This document shows, piece by piece, positions 1 to 7,453 of a DNA stretch of 8,791 bases; position 1 is the stretch's first letter; each line of letters begins with the position of its first letter. Made by a program: the position numbers and the translations under genes. This stretch comes from JAZQUM01 sp045631305 (lineage in GTDB: Bacteria; Bacillota; Clostridia; Oscillospirales; Oscillospiraceae): assembly GCA_045631305.1 (NCBI GenBank), contig JAZQUM010000084.1, forward strand, positions 1 to 8,791. Reading direction: 5' to 3'. A model generated the notes under the pieces. It did not search any database. It was not told the origin of the DNA and saw only the letters and a list, made by a program, of their open reading frames with translations.

Positions 1-2125
1 CACCAAGACCCTTAGCTCCCAAAGGACCGATGGCACTGGGATACTCAAGCGCAACAGCTTCAATATCCGGCACATCCAGCGCGGTAGGCATAATGTAGTT
101 TTCCAGGTTCAGGTTGCGAATCTTACCGTCCTTGATATCCATCTCCTCGGTAAGCGCGTAACCGATACCCATGGCAACACCGCCGCGGATCTGGCCCTTT
201 ACCTCTTCCATATCCAGAGCATGACCCACATCGTGCACCGCACAGTAATCATCCACGGAAACTGCACCCGTGCGGAGATTCACCGTTACCTGTGCGGCAG
301 CGGCACCGTATACATAGGACCAGTAGGCATCGCCTACACCTGTAGCCTTATCGTAGTTAAAGGGAGGCGCGGAGAAATAGCCGATCTCATTCAAGTGGTC
401 GCTGTTGGCAAAGACATCACGGATCACCTGCATGAGTTCTACGCTGTTTTCAGCATTGGTTTTATCCGTAATTCGACCGCCTGCAAAAATAACATCTTTG
501 GTGTGAAGATGCTTTTCTGCATAATTGGTCAGCTTATCGCGCAGCTGCTCTGCCGCGCGGCAAACAGCACCGCCGGAAAATACAGTGCCGCGGGTAGCCA
601 CGGTAGGACCTGCATCCAGCAAATAGCCGGTATCCACCTTGCTGGCATGGATCTTTTCCCGGGAAATACCCAAAACCTCATGCACCACATTGAGGATCAT
701 GCTGCGGCCGCCCTGACCTACTTCAGCAATACTGCAGTTCACCGTCACGCTGCCGTCAGGCTGAATAGAAACCATGGCGCTGGCCGTATCAATACCCTGC
801 CCTGCTGCACCGAAGGATTCACCGCGGTAAAGGAAACCTACGCCAAGCCCCTTCTTTGTATGGCGGTGAGTGGCATTATAATCGGCAAATTCCTTGCGGA
901 TGCGAGGAATATCCACGCGCTCTTTCAGCGCTTCCAGGCACTTATCCAGCGTTACATCGGTCATCACCTGACCTGTAGCAGATTCCTTACCCTCCCGCAG
1001 TATGTTCTTTTCACGGAATTCCACAGGATCCATTCCCATAACTGCAGCCAGTTCATCCATAAGGGATTCAGAACAGAAGTCTACCTGAGGAGAACCGAAG
1101 CCGCGCAGTGCATCGGAATAAACATTGTTGGTATATACATTCAGCGCTACCGTATCTACATTGGGCACACAGTAAGGACCTGTAGCTTCAATGGCCATAC
1201 GGGTAGTAACGGGGAAAGACTTGCTCTTGTAAGCACCGCCGTCCAGCAGCAGGCGAACCTGCATAGCGGTAATATGACCTTCTGCATCCAGAGCCACTTT
1301 ATAATCAGCAAAGAGCGGATGACGCTTAGTGCCTTCCATCACAGATTCTTCGCGGCTGAGCACCACCTTGCAGGGACGGCGCAGCAGATAGCTGACAAGA
1401 GCGGCGCGGCTGGAAGCCATGGCAATATCGTAGTTCTTTCCGCCAAAGGAAGCGCCAATAGCACCCAAAATCACACGCACACGGTTTACAGGAACCCCCA
1501 AAGTATCAGCCACAGTACCACGGATCACAAAGGGGCTGTTAACAGGGCAATAAACCAGCATTTCCTCCGTCAACGCATCATAAGAGGCAACAGCCACTTC
1601 CGTTTCGATACAGGCATGCTGCACACGGGGCACACTGTAAGAGCGCTCCACGATATGCGCAGCTTCGGCAAAGGCCTTTTCCACATCGCCGCGCTGGGTC
1701 TTCCAGCGGCAGATGGTGTTGCCACTGGGATGAATTTCAGGCGCATCTGCATCCAGAGAATGGTGAGGATCATAAATGGCGGGCAGTTCTTCATATTCCA
1801 CCTTCACAGCCTTTGCTGCTTTTTCTGCCTGCTCCAAGGTTTCTGCCGCTACCATGGCAACGGCATCGCCGATATAGCGAACACGCTCACCGCAAAGCAC
1901 AGGGCGGTCACAGGGCTGGTTGGGGATGCCGGGAATATCCTTCGCAGTGAAAACACGCAGCACACCGGGCATATTCTCCGCAGCAGAGGCATCGATAGAG
2001 ACGATTTTACCGCTGCTGATGGGACTGCGCACCAGTTTTGCATAGATCATTCCTGTTAAGGAAATATCGTTTACATAGGTTGCTTTACCAGTAACTTTAG
2101 CAAAAATATCAGGGCGGTTATTCAT
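1..2125 (-). CDS. Molybdenum hydroxylase large (Mo-pterin) subunit, operon 2; partial, 3' end outside window
   Basis: The frame is open from ATG 2125 to the left edge (708 codons plus one base). It encodes the molybdopterin-binding subunit of a xanthine dehydrogenase-family enzyme. The N-terminal hammerhead domain (about residues 1-120) begins with VTGKATY. The Mo-cofactor domains follow, with FGGK (227-230), SREES (257-261), RGFGSPQ (341-347), EVGQG (468-472) and HDVGHALD (631-638). The last residues are GAKGLG (703-708); the family's catalytic Glu should be residue 709, and the one remaining base is G, which fits a Glu codon. Aligned by eye to bovine xanthine oxidoreductase, R309, F343 and F438 match Arg880, Phe914 and Phe1009, but N196 and N231 replace Gln767 and Glu802, so the substrate probably differs from xanthine. 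The start overlaps the upstream TGA in an ATGA, with AGGGGAGG seven bases before it. Family assignment is very sure; substrate is unknown. Confidence 0.95.
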   Translation of the reverse strand, partial: MNNRPDIFAKVTGKATYVNDISLTGMIYAKLVRSPISSGKIVSIDASAAENMPGVLRVFTAKDIPGIPNQPCDRPVLCGERVRYIGDAVAMVAAETLEQAEKAAKAVKVEYEELPAIYDPHHSLDADAPEIHPSGNTICRWKTQRGDVEKAFAEAAHIVERSYSVPRVQHACIETEVAVASYDALTEEMLVYCPVNSPFVIRGTVADTLGVPVNRVRVILGAIGASFGGKNYDIAMASSRAALVSYLLRRPCKVVLSREESVMEGTKRHPLFADYKVALDAEGHITAMQVRLLLDGGAYKSKSFPVTTRMAIEATGPYCVPNVDTVALNVYTNNVYSDALRGFGSPQVDFCSESLMDELAAVMGMDPVEFREKNILREGKESATGQVMTDVTLDKCLEALKERVDIPRIRKEFADYNATHRHTKKGLGVGFLYRGESFGAAGQGIDTASAMVSIQPDGSVTVNCSIAEVGQGGRSMILNVVHEVLGISREKIHASKVDTGYLLDAGPTVATRGTVFSGGAVCRAAEQLRDKLTNYAEKHLHTKDVIFAGGRITDKTNAENSVELMQVIRDVFANSDHLNEIGYFSAPPFNYDKATGVGDAYWSYVYGAAAAQVTVNLRTGAVSVDDYCAVHDVGHALDMEEVKGQIRGGVAMGIGYALTEEMDIKDGKIRNLNLENYIMPTALDVPDIEAVALEYPSAIGPLGAKGLG

Positions 2126-2604
2126 GCTTTAGCCTCCCCTCTTTTGCGATAGCGCTCTGCTGCATCTTCAATGGCATCCACGATCTGGTGATAGCCGGTG
2201 CAGCGGCAGATATTACCGGAAATGGCAATACGGATCTCTTCACGGGTGGGAGAAGGATTGGCATCCAGCAGCGCCTTGGCACTCATAATAAAACCAGGGG
2301 TACAGAAACCGCACTGGGAAGCATGGTGGTCAATGAAAGCTTCCTGGATAGGGTCCAGTTCACCGTTTTTGGAAAGGCCCTCAATGGTAAGCACGCTCTT
2401 CCCTTCTACGCTCACTGCCAGCACGAGGCAAGATGCAACAGCCTTACCATCAATGATCACAGTGCAGGCACCACATTCGCCCACACCGCAGCCTTCCTTG
2501 GTACCGGTGAGATGAAAATCGTTTCGCAGCACATCTACAAGGCGCGCATTTTCTGCCACATCAATGGTGGTGGGATCACCGTTCAAAATAAAATTAATTT
2601 TCAC
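2122..2604 (-). CDS. Molybdenum hydroxylase small subunit with two [2Fe-2S] clusters, operon 2
   Basis: This 160-residue electron-transfer subunit is of normal length for the family. The N-terminal plant-ferredoxin-like domain carries Cys39, 44, 47 and 59 (EGCGVGECGAC...SC). The C-terminal helical domain carries Cys98, 101, 133 and 135 (QCGFC...CRC). Together they bind the two [2Fe-2S] clusters that pass electrons from the Mo site to FAD. The start codon is GTG at 2604-2602, chosen because AAGGAGG lies eight bases upstream; that Shine-Dalgarno overlaps the TAA of the FAD gene, leaving only 13 bases between the genes. The TGA overlaps the ATG of the Mo subunit. More than half of the residues match the operon 1 counterpart by eye, and all eight Cys are shared. 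Lysine codons are split four AAA to four AAG, unlike operon 1. It is probably a cytoplasmic subunit of the same heterotrimer as its neighbours. Confidence 0.96.
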   Translation of the reverse strand: MKINFILNGDPTTIDVAENARLVDVLRNDFHLTGTKEGCGVGECGACTVIIDGKAVASCLVLAVSVEGKSVLTIEGLSKNGELDPIQEAFIDHHASQCGFCTPGFIMSAKALLDANPSPTREEIRIAISGNICRCTGYHQIVDAIEDAAERYRKRGEAKA

Positions 2605-2617
2605 GTCTTCTCCCTCC

Positions 2618-3487
2618 TTATTCTTCTGCGATTCCTGCTGCGTGGCAAAGAGCCTGCGCCGTCAGCGCTTCCACAACAGGCTTTTTATATTCTGTAGACC
2701 AGCGAACACCGGTCTTTTCGATCATAACCTGAGAGACAATATCACCGCAGGCTTCAAAAAGTTCTGCAGAGGGTGCCTTACCCTTCAAAAACTCCTCTGC
2801 CTTCGCCACGCGACTGGGCGTTGCAAATACGCAGCCGGGAGCAATACGTGCATCTTCGATGACACCGTTTTTCACCAGAATAGCCACCGCCATATTCATG
2901 CGGGAGATAGCCAGTGCTTTACGGCGACCTACCTTGATAAATGCCGTACCGTAGCCATCCACACGGCTAAACTCTACAGCAGACACAATCTCATCATCTT
3001 CCAATGCCAAAACACCGCTCTTTACATAAGCTTCCGCCAAAGGAAGCCAACGCTCCCCACGAACGCTCTTTACAATCAAGCGGGCATCCAGCGCCATCAG
3101 CGCAGAAGGAGTATCTGCCGCAGGAGAAGCATTGCAGATATTACCGCCAACGGTACCCAGATTGCGAATCTGTTCAGAGCCTACAGTAGAGGCTGCAACA
3201 GAAAGAAACTCCGCATGCTCTCTCAGTTCAGGAGAATAGTTCAATTCAGAATGGGTAGTCAACGCGCCAATACAGATGCTCTTTTCCCCTACTTCAATAT
3301 CTTTCACACCGTCAATGCCGCTGAGATCCAGCAGCATGGTGACATTTTCCAATCGCTTGGCTTCTTCACGCAACTGCACCATAAGATCAGTACCACCTGC
3401 CAACACGCGCATCGCTGCACCATGCTCGGCTTTCAGTTCCAAAGCTTCCTGCCATGTTTTAGGTTTAAAATAACGCAATTCTTTCAT
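2618..3487 (-). CDS. Molybdenum hydroxylase medium (FAD-binding) subunit, operon 2
   Basis: This 289-residue FAD subunit of the CoxM / xanthine dehydrogenase FAD family is the first gene of operon 2. FAD motif 1 is AGGTD (30-34). FAD motif 2 spans about 109-130 (NLGTVGGNICN, then SPAADTPSAL). The later conserved block GRRKALAISR (187-196) and the C-terminal RWSTEYKKP (262-270) recur almost unchanged in the operon 1 homologue. There is no insertion of the kind that carries an extra 4Fe-4S cluster in 4-hydroxybenzoyl-CoA reductase. The ATG at 3487 is preceded by AAGGGAG with nine bases of spacing; an overlapping out-of-frame ATG sits at 3491. The TAA at 2620-2618 is part of the ribosome binding site of the next gene. 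The protein should accept electrons from the [2Fe-2S] subunit and pass them to an acceptor such as NAD+, although the acceptor cannot be read from sequence. Confidence 0.95.
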   Translation of the reverse strand: MKELRYFKPKTWQEALELKAEHGAAMRVLAGGTDLMVQLREEAKRLENVTMLLDLSGIDGVKDIEVGEKSICIGALTTHSELNYSPELREHAEFLSVAASTVGSEQIRNLGTVGGNICNASPAADTPSALMALDARLIVKSVRGERWLPLAEAYVKSGVLALEDDEIVSAVEFSRVDGYGTAFIKVGRRKALAISRMNMAVAILVKNGVIEDARIAPGCVFATPSRVAKAEEFLKGKAPSAELFEACGDIVSQVMIEKTGVRWSTEYKKPVVEALTAQALCHAAGIAEE

Positions 3488-3520
3488 GCATCAACTCTCC
3501 CTTCGATACATAAAACAAAA

Positions 3521-3544
3521 AGGAGGGGTTAAATACCCCCTCCT
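3521..3544 (-). promoter_or_regulatory. Terminator-like hairpin in the 5' leader of operon 2 (possible attenuator)
   Basis: On the minus strand AGGAGGGG (3544-3537) pairs perfectly with CCCCTCCT (3528-3521) around an 8-base loop, and a T-rich run (TTTTTGTTTTA, about 3521-3511) follows at once. This is the form of an intrinsic terminator. It lies downstream of a good promoter (3650-3622) and 33 bases before the first ATG of operon 2, so it may stop or pause transcription before the genes. No known riboswitch or T-box signature was recognised in the roughly 70 bases between start site and hairpin. Confidence 0.6.
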
Positions 3545-3586
3545 CTCTTAGTTCACAAAGTAACTTACAGATTCTCGAGTAACTCC

Positions 3587-3602
3587 ATTTGGATTACCAA
3601 AT
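3587..3602 (-). promoter_or_regulatory. Perfect 6-bp dyad just downstream of the operon 2 promoter
   Basis: ATTTGG-TAAT-CCAAAT is a 16-base perfect inverted repeat. It lies about 14-29 bases after the predicted transcription start of operon 2. It could be a DNA operator that blocks transcription or a small RNA hairpin in the leader. Directly after it, AGTTACT occurs twice with a 19-base period (3584-3578 and 3565-3559). The regulator is unknown. Confidence 0.4.
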
Positions 3603-3621
3603 TAAAGTACTTATTTTCTTA

Positions 3622-3650
3622 AGTTTACCATCGGGATTTCCAATAGTCAA
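3622..3650 (-). promoter_or_regulatory. Predicted sigma-A type promoter of operon 2
   Basis: The -35 box is TTGACT (3650-3645), the spacer is 17 bases, and the -10 box is TAAACT (3627-3622, four of six consensus bases). The predicted start is near 3615, giving a leader of about 128 bases before the FAD-subunit ATG. The promoter sits just after the operon 1 terminator, so operon 2 should be an independent transcription unit. Confidence 0.65.
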
Positions 3651-3668
3651 CCTTTATCTATACATTGT

Positions 3669-3707
3669 AATAATAAATAAAACGAGGAGGGTTTCCCCTC
3701 CTCGTTT
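3669..3707 (-). terminator. Intrinsic terminator of operon 1
   Basis: A 12-bp perfect stem has arms at 3707-3696 and 3691-3680 and a 4-base loop (3695-3692). Read on the minus strand it is followed by TTTTATTTATTATT. It begins ten bases after the TGA of the operon 1 [2Fe-2S] gene. The stem contains GAGGAGGG, which is repeated in the leader hairpin of operon 2. Confidence 0.88.
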
Positions 3708-3716
3708 GTAAGATCA

Positions 3717-4208
3717 TCAGATCTTGGTCATGTTAACAGCCTTCAGTTCCTGAGCAGCTTCATAGATAGAATCGATGAGCTGTTCGTAACCGGTGCAGCG
3801 GCACAGGTTACCGGAAATTGCGCGGCGGATTTCTTCCTTGGTGCAATCGCAGTTTTCGTCCAGCAGAGCCTTAGCACTCATAACGAAACCGGGAATGCAG
3901 TAACCGCACTGCTGAGCGTTGTTGCGAAGGATAGCTTCCTGAACAGGATGCAGCTTATCGCCATCAGCAACGCCTTCGATGGTAACCACGTTGCGGCCTT
4001 CGCAAGCAGCAGCCAGGGTCAGGCAGGAAGTAACTGCCTTGCCATCAATGATAACGGTGCAAGCACCGCATTCGCCAACACTGCAACCTTCCTTGGTGCC
4101 GGTCAGGTGCAGAGTGTCTCTGAGCACGTCCAGCAGACGCTGGTTGGGCTCGATTTCAACGGAAGTAGCCTTACCGTTCAAAGTAAAGTTCAAAATTCTC
4201 TTGGTCAT
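3717..4208 (-). CDS. xdhC: Xanthine dehydrogenase-family small subunit with two [2Fe-2S] clusters, operon 1
   Basis: This 163-residue subunit is the last gene of operon 1. The ferredoxin-like domain has Cys42, 47, 50 and 62 (EGCSVGECGAC...SC). The helical domain has Cys101, 104, 136 and 138 (QCGYC...CRC), so both [2Fe-2S] sites are complete. It carries electrons from the Mo-pterin in the large subunit to FAD in the medium subunit. The ATG at 4208 overlaps the FAD gene's TGA in an ATGA, so translation is probably coupled; a short GGAG lies five bases upstream. All nine Lys codons are AAG, a stronger bias than in the operon 2 copy. A terminator follows directly. The symbol uses E. coli-style naming (xdhC as the FeS subunit) and depends on operon 1 being a true purine dehydrogenase, which is inferred, not shown. 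Confidence 0.96.
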   Translation of the reverse strand: MTKRILNFTLNGKATSVEIEPNQRLLDVLRDTLHLTGTKEGCSVGECGACTVIIDGKAVTSCLTLAAACEGRNVVTIEGVADGDKLHPVQEAILRNNAQQCGYCIPGFVMSAKALLDENCDCTKEEIRRAISGNLCRCTGYEQLIDSIYEAAQELKAVNMTKI

Positions 4209-5083
4209 ACCTGCTCCAATCCCGCTGCTTCAGCCAGCGCATCACAAACGATTGCCTCTACGGCAGGCTTCTTATATTCAGTGGACCAGCGATAGCCGGT
4301 GCGGCGAACCATTTCTTCGCCAACTTCCACGCCTGCAGCCTTGAAAAGATCCAGAGAGGGCTTCTTGCCCATCAGCAGAGCTTCAGCGCTTTCTACACGA
4401 GCGGGTACCTTGAAGATACAGCCGGGAGCAACGCGAGCAAAGTTGATGTTGCCTTCAGCATCCAGAGCGATAGCAACGGAAGCGTTCAGACGAGAGATAG
4501 CCAGAGCCTTACGGCGACCCAGCTTAACAAAGCCCATCATGGTGTTTTCGGGCAGCTTTTCAACGATGAAGCCCTTGACCATTTCGCCTGCATTCAAAGC
4601 CAGAGCGCCCTTATCCAGGTACAGGTCAACCAGCTTTACCCGACGGGAACCTTCCACGCCAACGATCTCAGCAACAGCGTCAGCCATTACGAGAGCGGGC
4701 AGAGGATCGGAAGCGGGCAGTGCGTTGCACACAGCGCCGCCGATGGTGCCGGCGTTACGAACCTGGGGAGAACCAACCAGGCTGGAAGCCTTACCCAGGC
4801 AGGGCAGGTACTTCTGGATCAGTTCGCTGCGTTCCAGTTCGGTGTGGGTGCACAGAGCGCCGATGTAGAGGTTCTTTTCATCTTCACGAATGTACTTGAG
4901 TTCGCTTTCCAGATGGGAAATGTCGATAATGTACTCAAGACCGGCCCAGCGCTTGCTGCCTTCGTGGATCTGGACCATAATGTCGGTGCCGCCGGCAATG
5001 CAAGCAGCCTTCTTGCCATACTGTGCAAGATATTCGCAGGCTTCTTTTACGCTGGCAGGCAGTAAGAAATCATACTGATACAT
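4205..5083 (-). CDS. xdhB: Xanthine dehydrogenase-family medium (FAD-binding) subunit, operon 1
   Basis: This 292-residue FAD subunit has the usual family length. FAD motif 1 is AGGTD (30-34). FAD motif 2 is around 110-131 (NAGTIGGAVCN, then ALPASDPLPAL). GRRKALAISR (189-198), ARVAPGC (216-222) and RWSTEYKKP (265-273) form the conserved C-terminal part. It accepts electrons from the [2Fe-2S] subunit and reduces a soluble acceptor, NAD+ in many bacterial relatives. The ATG at 5083 follows AAGGAGGG (5100-5093) with nine bases of spacing; that site overlaps the TAA of the Mo-subunit gene, and only 15 bases separate the two genes. Its TGA overlaps the ATG of the next gene. Nearly half of the residues match the operon 2 FAD subunit by eye. 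The symbol follows E. coli-style naming and is tentative as to substrate. Confidence 0.95.
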   Translation of the reverse strand: MYQYDFLLPASVKEACEYLAQYGKKAACIAGGTDIMVQIHEGSKRWAGLEYIIDISHLESELKYIREDEKNLYIGALCTHTELERSELIQKYLPCLGKASSLVGSPQVRNAGTIGGAVCNALPASDPLPALVMADAVAEIVGVEGSRRVKLVDLYLDKGALALNAGEMVKGFIVEKLPENTMMGFVKLGRRKALAISRLNASVAIALDAEGNINFARVAPGCIFKVPARVESAEALLMGKKPSLDLFKAAGVEVGEEMVRRTGYRWSTEYKKPAVEAIVCDALAEAAGLEQV

Positions 5084-5098
5084 ATTTACATACCCTCC

Positions 5099-7453
5099 TT
5101 AAGACAGCTTCTTGCCCAGCAGGACATTTTCGAGAGTTGCGGGGTTGTTGTAGATGCGGCGGCCGGTTGCATTGTAGATAGCGTTTGCAATAGCTGCGCC
5201 GACAGCTTCGGTGGAAGGCTCGCCAAGGCTCTTTGCGCCATAGGTACCGGCGGGGTCATCACACTCGAAGAGGTTGACCTGCATCTCGGGAGCGTCCATG
5301 GAAGTGGGGATGATGTAAGAGTCGAAGTTGGTGTCCTTAACCTTACCCTTGCTGACGTTAACTTCTTCGGAAATGCCGTAGCCGCATCCCATTACGATAC
5401 CGCCGTAAACCTGACCCTTAGCCATGGGAGGATTGATAACGGTACCAACGTCGTGGCTGGAGGTAACCTTCTTAACATCAACGAAACCGGTGGACATATC
5501 TACTTCACCGTCGGCTACGCAGCAGCCGTAACCGAAGGTAGGACCTGCCTTACCCTGGCCGGTAGCGTGGTTCTGGTTGAAGGGTTCGGGTTCATACCAC
5601 TCATAAGCACCCAGGTTCTTGCCAGTGAAGGTACCAACGGTGGATACCACAGACAGAGGCAGAGTAACATTGGGATACTTCTTGAGGAAGAATACACCGT
5701 TACGCAGATCCACATCTTCAACAGTAAGAGTATCAAAGCTGAGGGAGCCCTTTTCAAGGCCATATTCTTCTTCAACCTTATCCAGAGGCAGGAGCTTGAG
5801 TTCCAGAGCATCCTGAATGAGGATCTTGTGGAGAGATTCGCCGGTCTTTCTGACGGACTGAGCGCCCATAACGGTACCACGGGAAGCAGCGGTCATACCA
5901 CTGTCGATGATAGCGTGGGTATCGCAGCCATAGCAGAATACGCTTTCATAGGGAACGCCCAGAGCTTCAGCAGCGATCAGAGCGTAAGCAGTCTTCAGAC
6001 CCTGACCCATTTCGGTAAGGCCGATGTTAACGCTGACGCTGCCGTCTTCGTTAACCTTCATGAAGCAGCCGCCTGCGTCGGGCTGTTCAGCACCGAAACC
6101 GCAGCTACGGTAAGCAATGGACATACCAATACCCTTGCGCTTCTTGGTAGAAGTCTGCTTCTTGTATTCAGCACGCTTGCGCTGATAGTCGGTCTGCTCA
6201 ACGGTGTAATCCATAACTTCCTGCAGAATAACGTGTTCTACGGGAGCGCCAGTAGCAGTGAGAGAGCCTTCCTTCAGGCAGTTCTTTCTTCTGAATTCAA
6301 CTTCATCCATGCCCAGAGCTTCAGCAACTTCGTCAATGAACTGTTCCTGAGCGAAGATCAGCTGAGGAGAGCTGTAGCCGCGCATTGCGCCGGAGTGAAT
6401 GTTGTTGGTGAATACACCGTAAGTATCGGTGGAAACGTTGGGAATTACATAAGGACCGGTGGAGTGAACAGCGGCGCGCCAGTTCATGTACAGAGTCTGG
6501 TTGTTGTAAGCGCCGGAGTTATCAATCTGCTGGCCTTCCCATGCAACGATGGTACCGTCCTTCTTCACGCCGATCTTGTAGTGCAGCTTGAAGGGATGAC
6601 GCTTGGAGCTTTCCAGGAAGGAGTCTTCACGGGAGAACACCAGCTTCACGGGCTTGCCGGTGAGCTTAGCCAGGAATGCTGCACGGCCTGCTGCCAGCCC
6701 CACGCCTTCTTCCTTACCGCCGAAAGAGCCGCCCAGAGTTTCCATGATAACACGGCACTTGCTCATGGGAACGCCAAGAACCTTGGAGATATAGCGGCGG
6801 GTAAAGAATGCATGCTGGGAAGAAGAGTTAACGGTCATAACACCGTCGTTGGGGTTGTAATGAGCAACAACTGCTTCGGGTTCGATGTAGGAGTGCTCAA
6901 TGTACTGAGTGGTGTAGTCTCTTTCCAGGATCAGGTCTGCTTCTTCGAAACCCTTGGAAACGTCACCCTTGCGGATGTTGTAAACGGATTCGGTGAAGAT
7001 GTTGCCGGGATACTTTTCGTGAAGCTGAGGAGCGCCTTCGGCGAGAGCTTCTTCGATGGTGTAAACACCGGGCAGTTCTTCATATTCCACTTCGATAGCA
7101 GCAAGAGCTTCGTCAACGAGAGCCTTGCTCTTGGCAGCAACCATTGCCACGCAGTCACCAGCGTAGCGAACTACGTCGGTAAGATACATGTAGCTGCAGT
7201 GGGTAGCGCCGTTATCGGGCATATCGGAAGCAATAACAACTGCCTCTACGCCTTCAATTGCCTTTGCCTTTTCAGTGTTAATGGAAACGACGCGGGCGCT
7301 GGAATAAGGGCTGCGCAGCATGCCTGCATACAGCATATCTTCCATGTAGATGTCTGCTGCATAGCGAGCCTTGCCGGTGACCTTTTCGATGCCTTCCATA
7401 CGCGGATGCGGACGGTTGATTACATCGAATTTCTTCTGACCATACAATGGCAT
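5099..7453 (-). CDS. xdhA: Xanthine dehydrogenase-family large (Mo-pterin) catalytic subunit, operon 1
   Basis: This complete 784-residue molybdopterin-binding subunit is the first gene of operon 1. The hammerhead domain occupies about residues 15-130. The Mo-cofactor domains carry GGSFGGKE (241-248), SREDS (274-278), MRGYSSPQ (357-364), EMGQG (481-485), HDVGTVINP (667-675) and GAKSLGEP (739-746). Aligned by eye to bovine xanthine oxidoreductase, Q213, E248, R326, R358, F453 and E745 match Gln767, Glu802, Arg880, Arg912, Phe1009 and catalytic Glu1261; Y360 replaces Phe914. This supports hydroxylation of a purine-like ring. I start at ATG 7453 because AGGGGGA (7467-7461) is seven bases upstream; a TTG at 7459 is only one base from that site. 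Conserved sequence near the N-terminus begins around residue 15. Family is certain; xanthine itself is inferred, since related enzymes use other N-heterocycles. Naming is E. coli-style. Confidence 0.96.
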   Translation of the reverse strand: MPLYGQKKFDVINRPHPRMEGIEKVTGKARYAADIYMEDMLYAGMLRSPYSSARVVSINTEKAKAIEGVEAVVIASDMPDNGATHCSYMYLTDVVRYAGDCVAMVAAKSKALVDEALAAIEVEYEELPGVYTIEEALAEGAPQLHEKYPGNIFTESVYNIRKGDVSKGFEEADLILERDYTTQYIEHSYIEPEAVVAHYNPNDGVMTVNSSSQHAFFTRRYISKVLGVPMSKCRVIMETLGGSFGGKEEGVGLAAGRAAFLAKLTGKPVKLVFSREDSFLESSKRHPFKLHYKIGVKKDGTIVAWEGQQIDNSGAYNNQTLYMNWRAAVHSTGPYVIPNVSTDTYGVFTNNIHSGAMRGYSSPQLIFAQEQFIDEVAEALGMDEVEFRRKNCLKEGSLTATGAPVEHVILQEVMDYTVEQTDYQRKRAEYKKQTSTKKRKGIGMSIAYRSCGFGAEQPDAGGCFMKVNEDGSVSVNIGLTEMGQGLKTAYALIAAEALGVPYESVFCYGCDTHAIIDSGMTAASRGTVMGAQSVRKTGESLHKILIQDALELKLLPLDKVEEEYGLEKGSLSFDTLTVEDVDLRNGVFFLKKYPNVTLPLSVVSTVGTFTGKNLGAYEWYEPEPFNQNHATGQGKAGPTFGYGCCVADGEVDMSTGFVDVKKVTSSHDVGTVINPPMAKGQVYGGIVMGCGYGISEEVNVSKGKVKDTNFDSYIIPTSMDAPEMQVNLFECDDPAGTYGAKSLGEPSTEAVGAAIANAIYNATGRRIYNNPATLENVLLGKKLS

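Noticed and set aside
221..2059. 612-codon plus-strand open frame opposite the operon 2 Mo subunit
   Set aside because: Its codons are in exact register with the complementary minus-strand codons, so stops appear only where the real gene uses TTA, CTA or TCA, which are rare here. The translation is His/Cys-rich with no domain, while the minus frame is a clear Mo subunit.
2564..3532. Plus-strand open frame opposite the operon 2 FAD subunit
   Set aside because: Codon-register shadow of the FAD gene, without any recognisable domain; it runs through the leader hairpin of operon 2.
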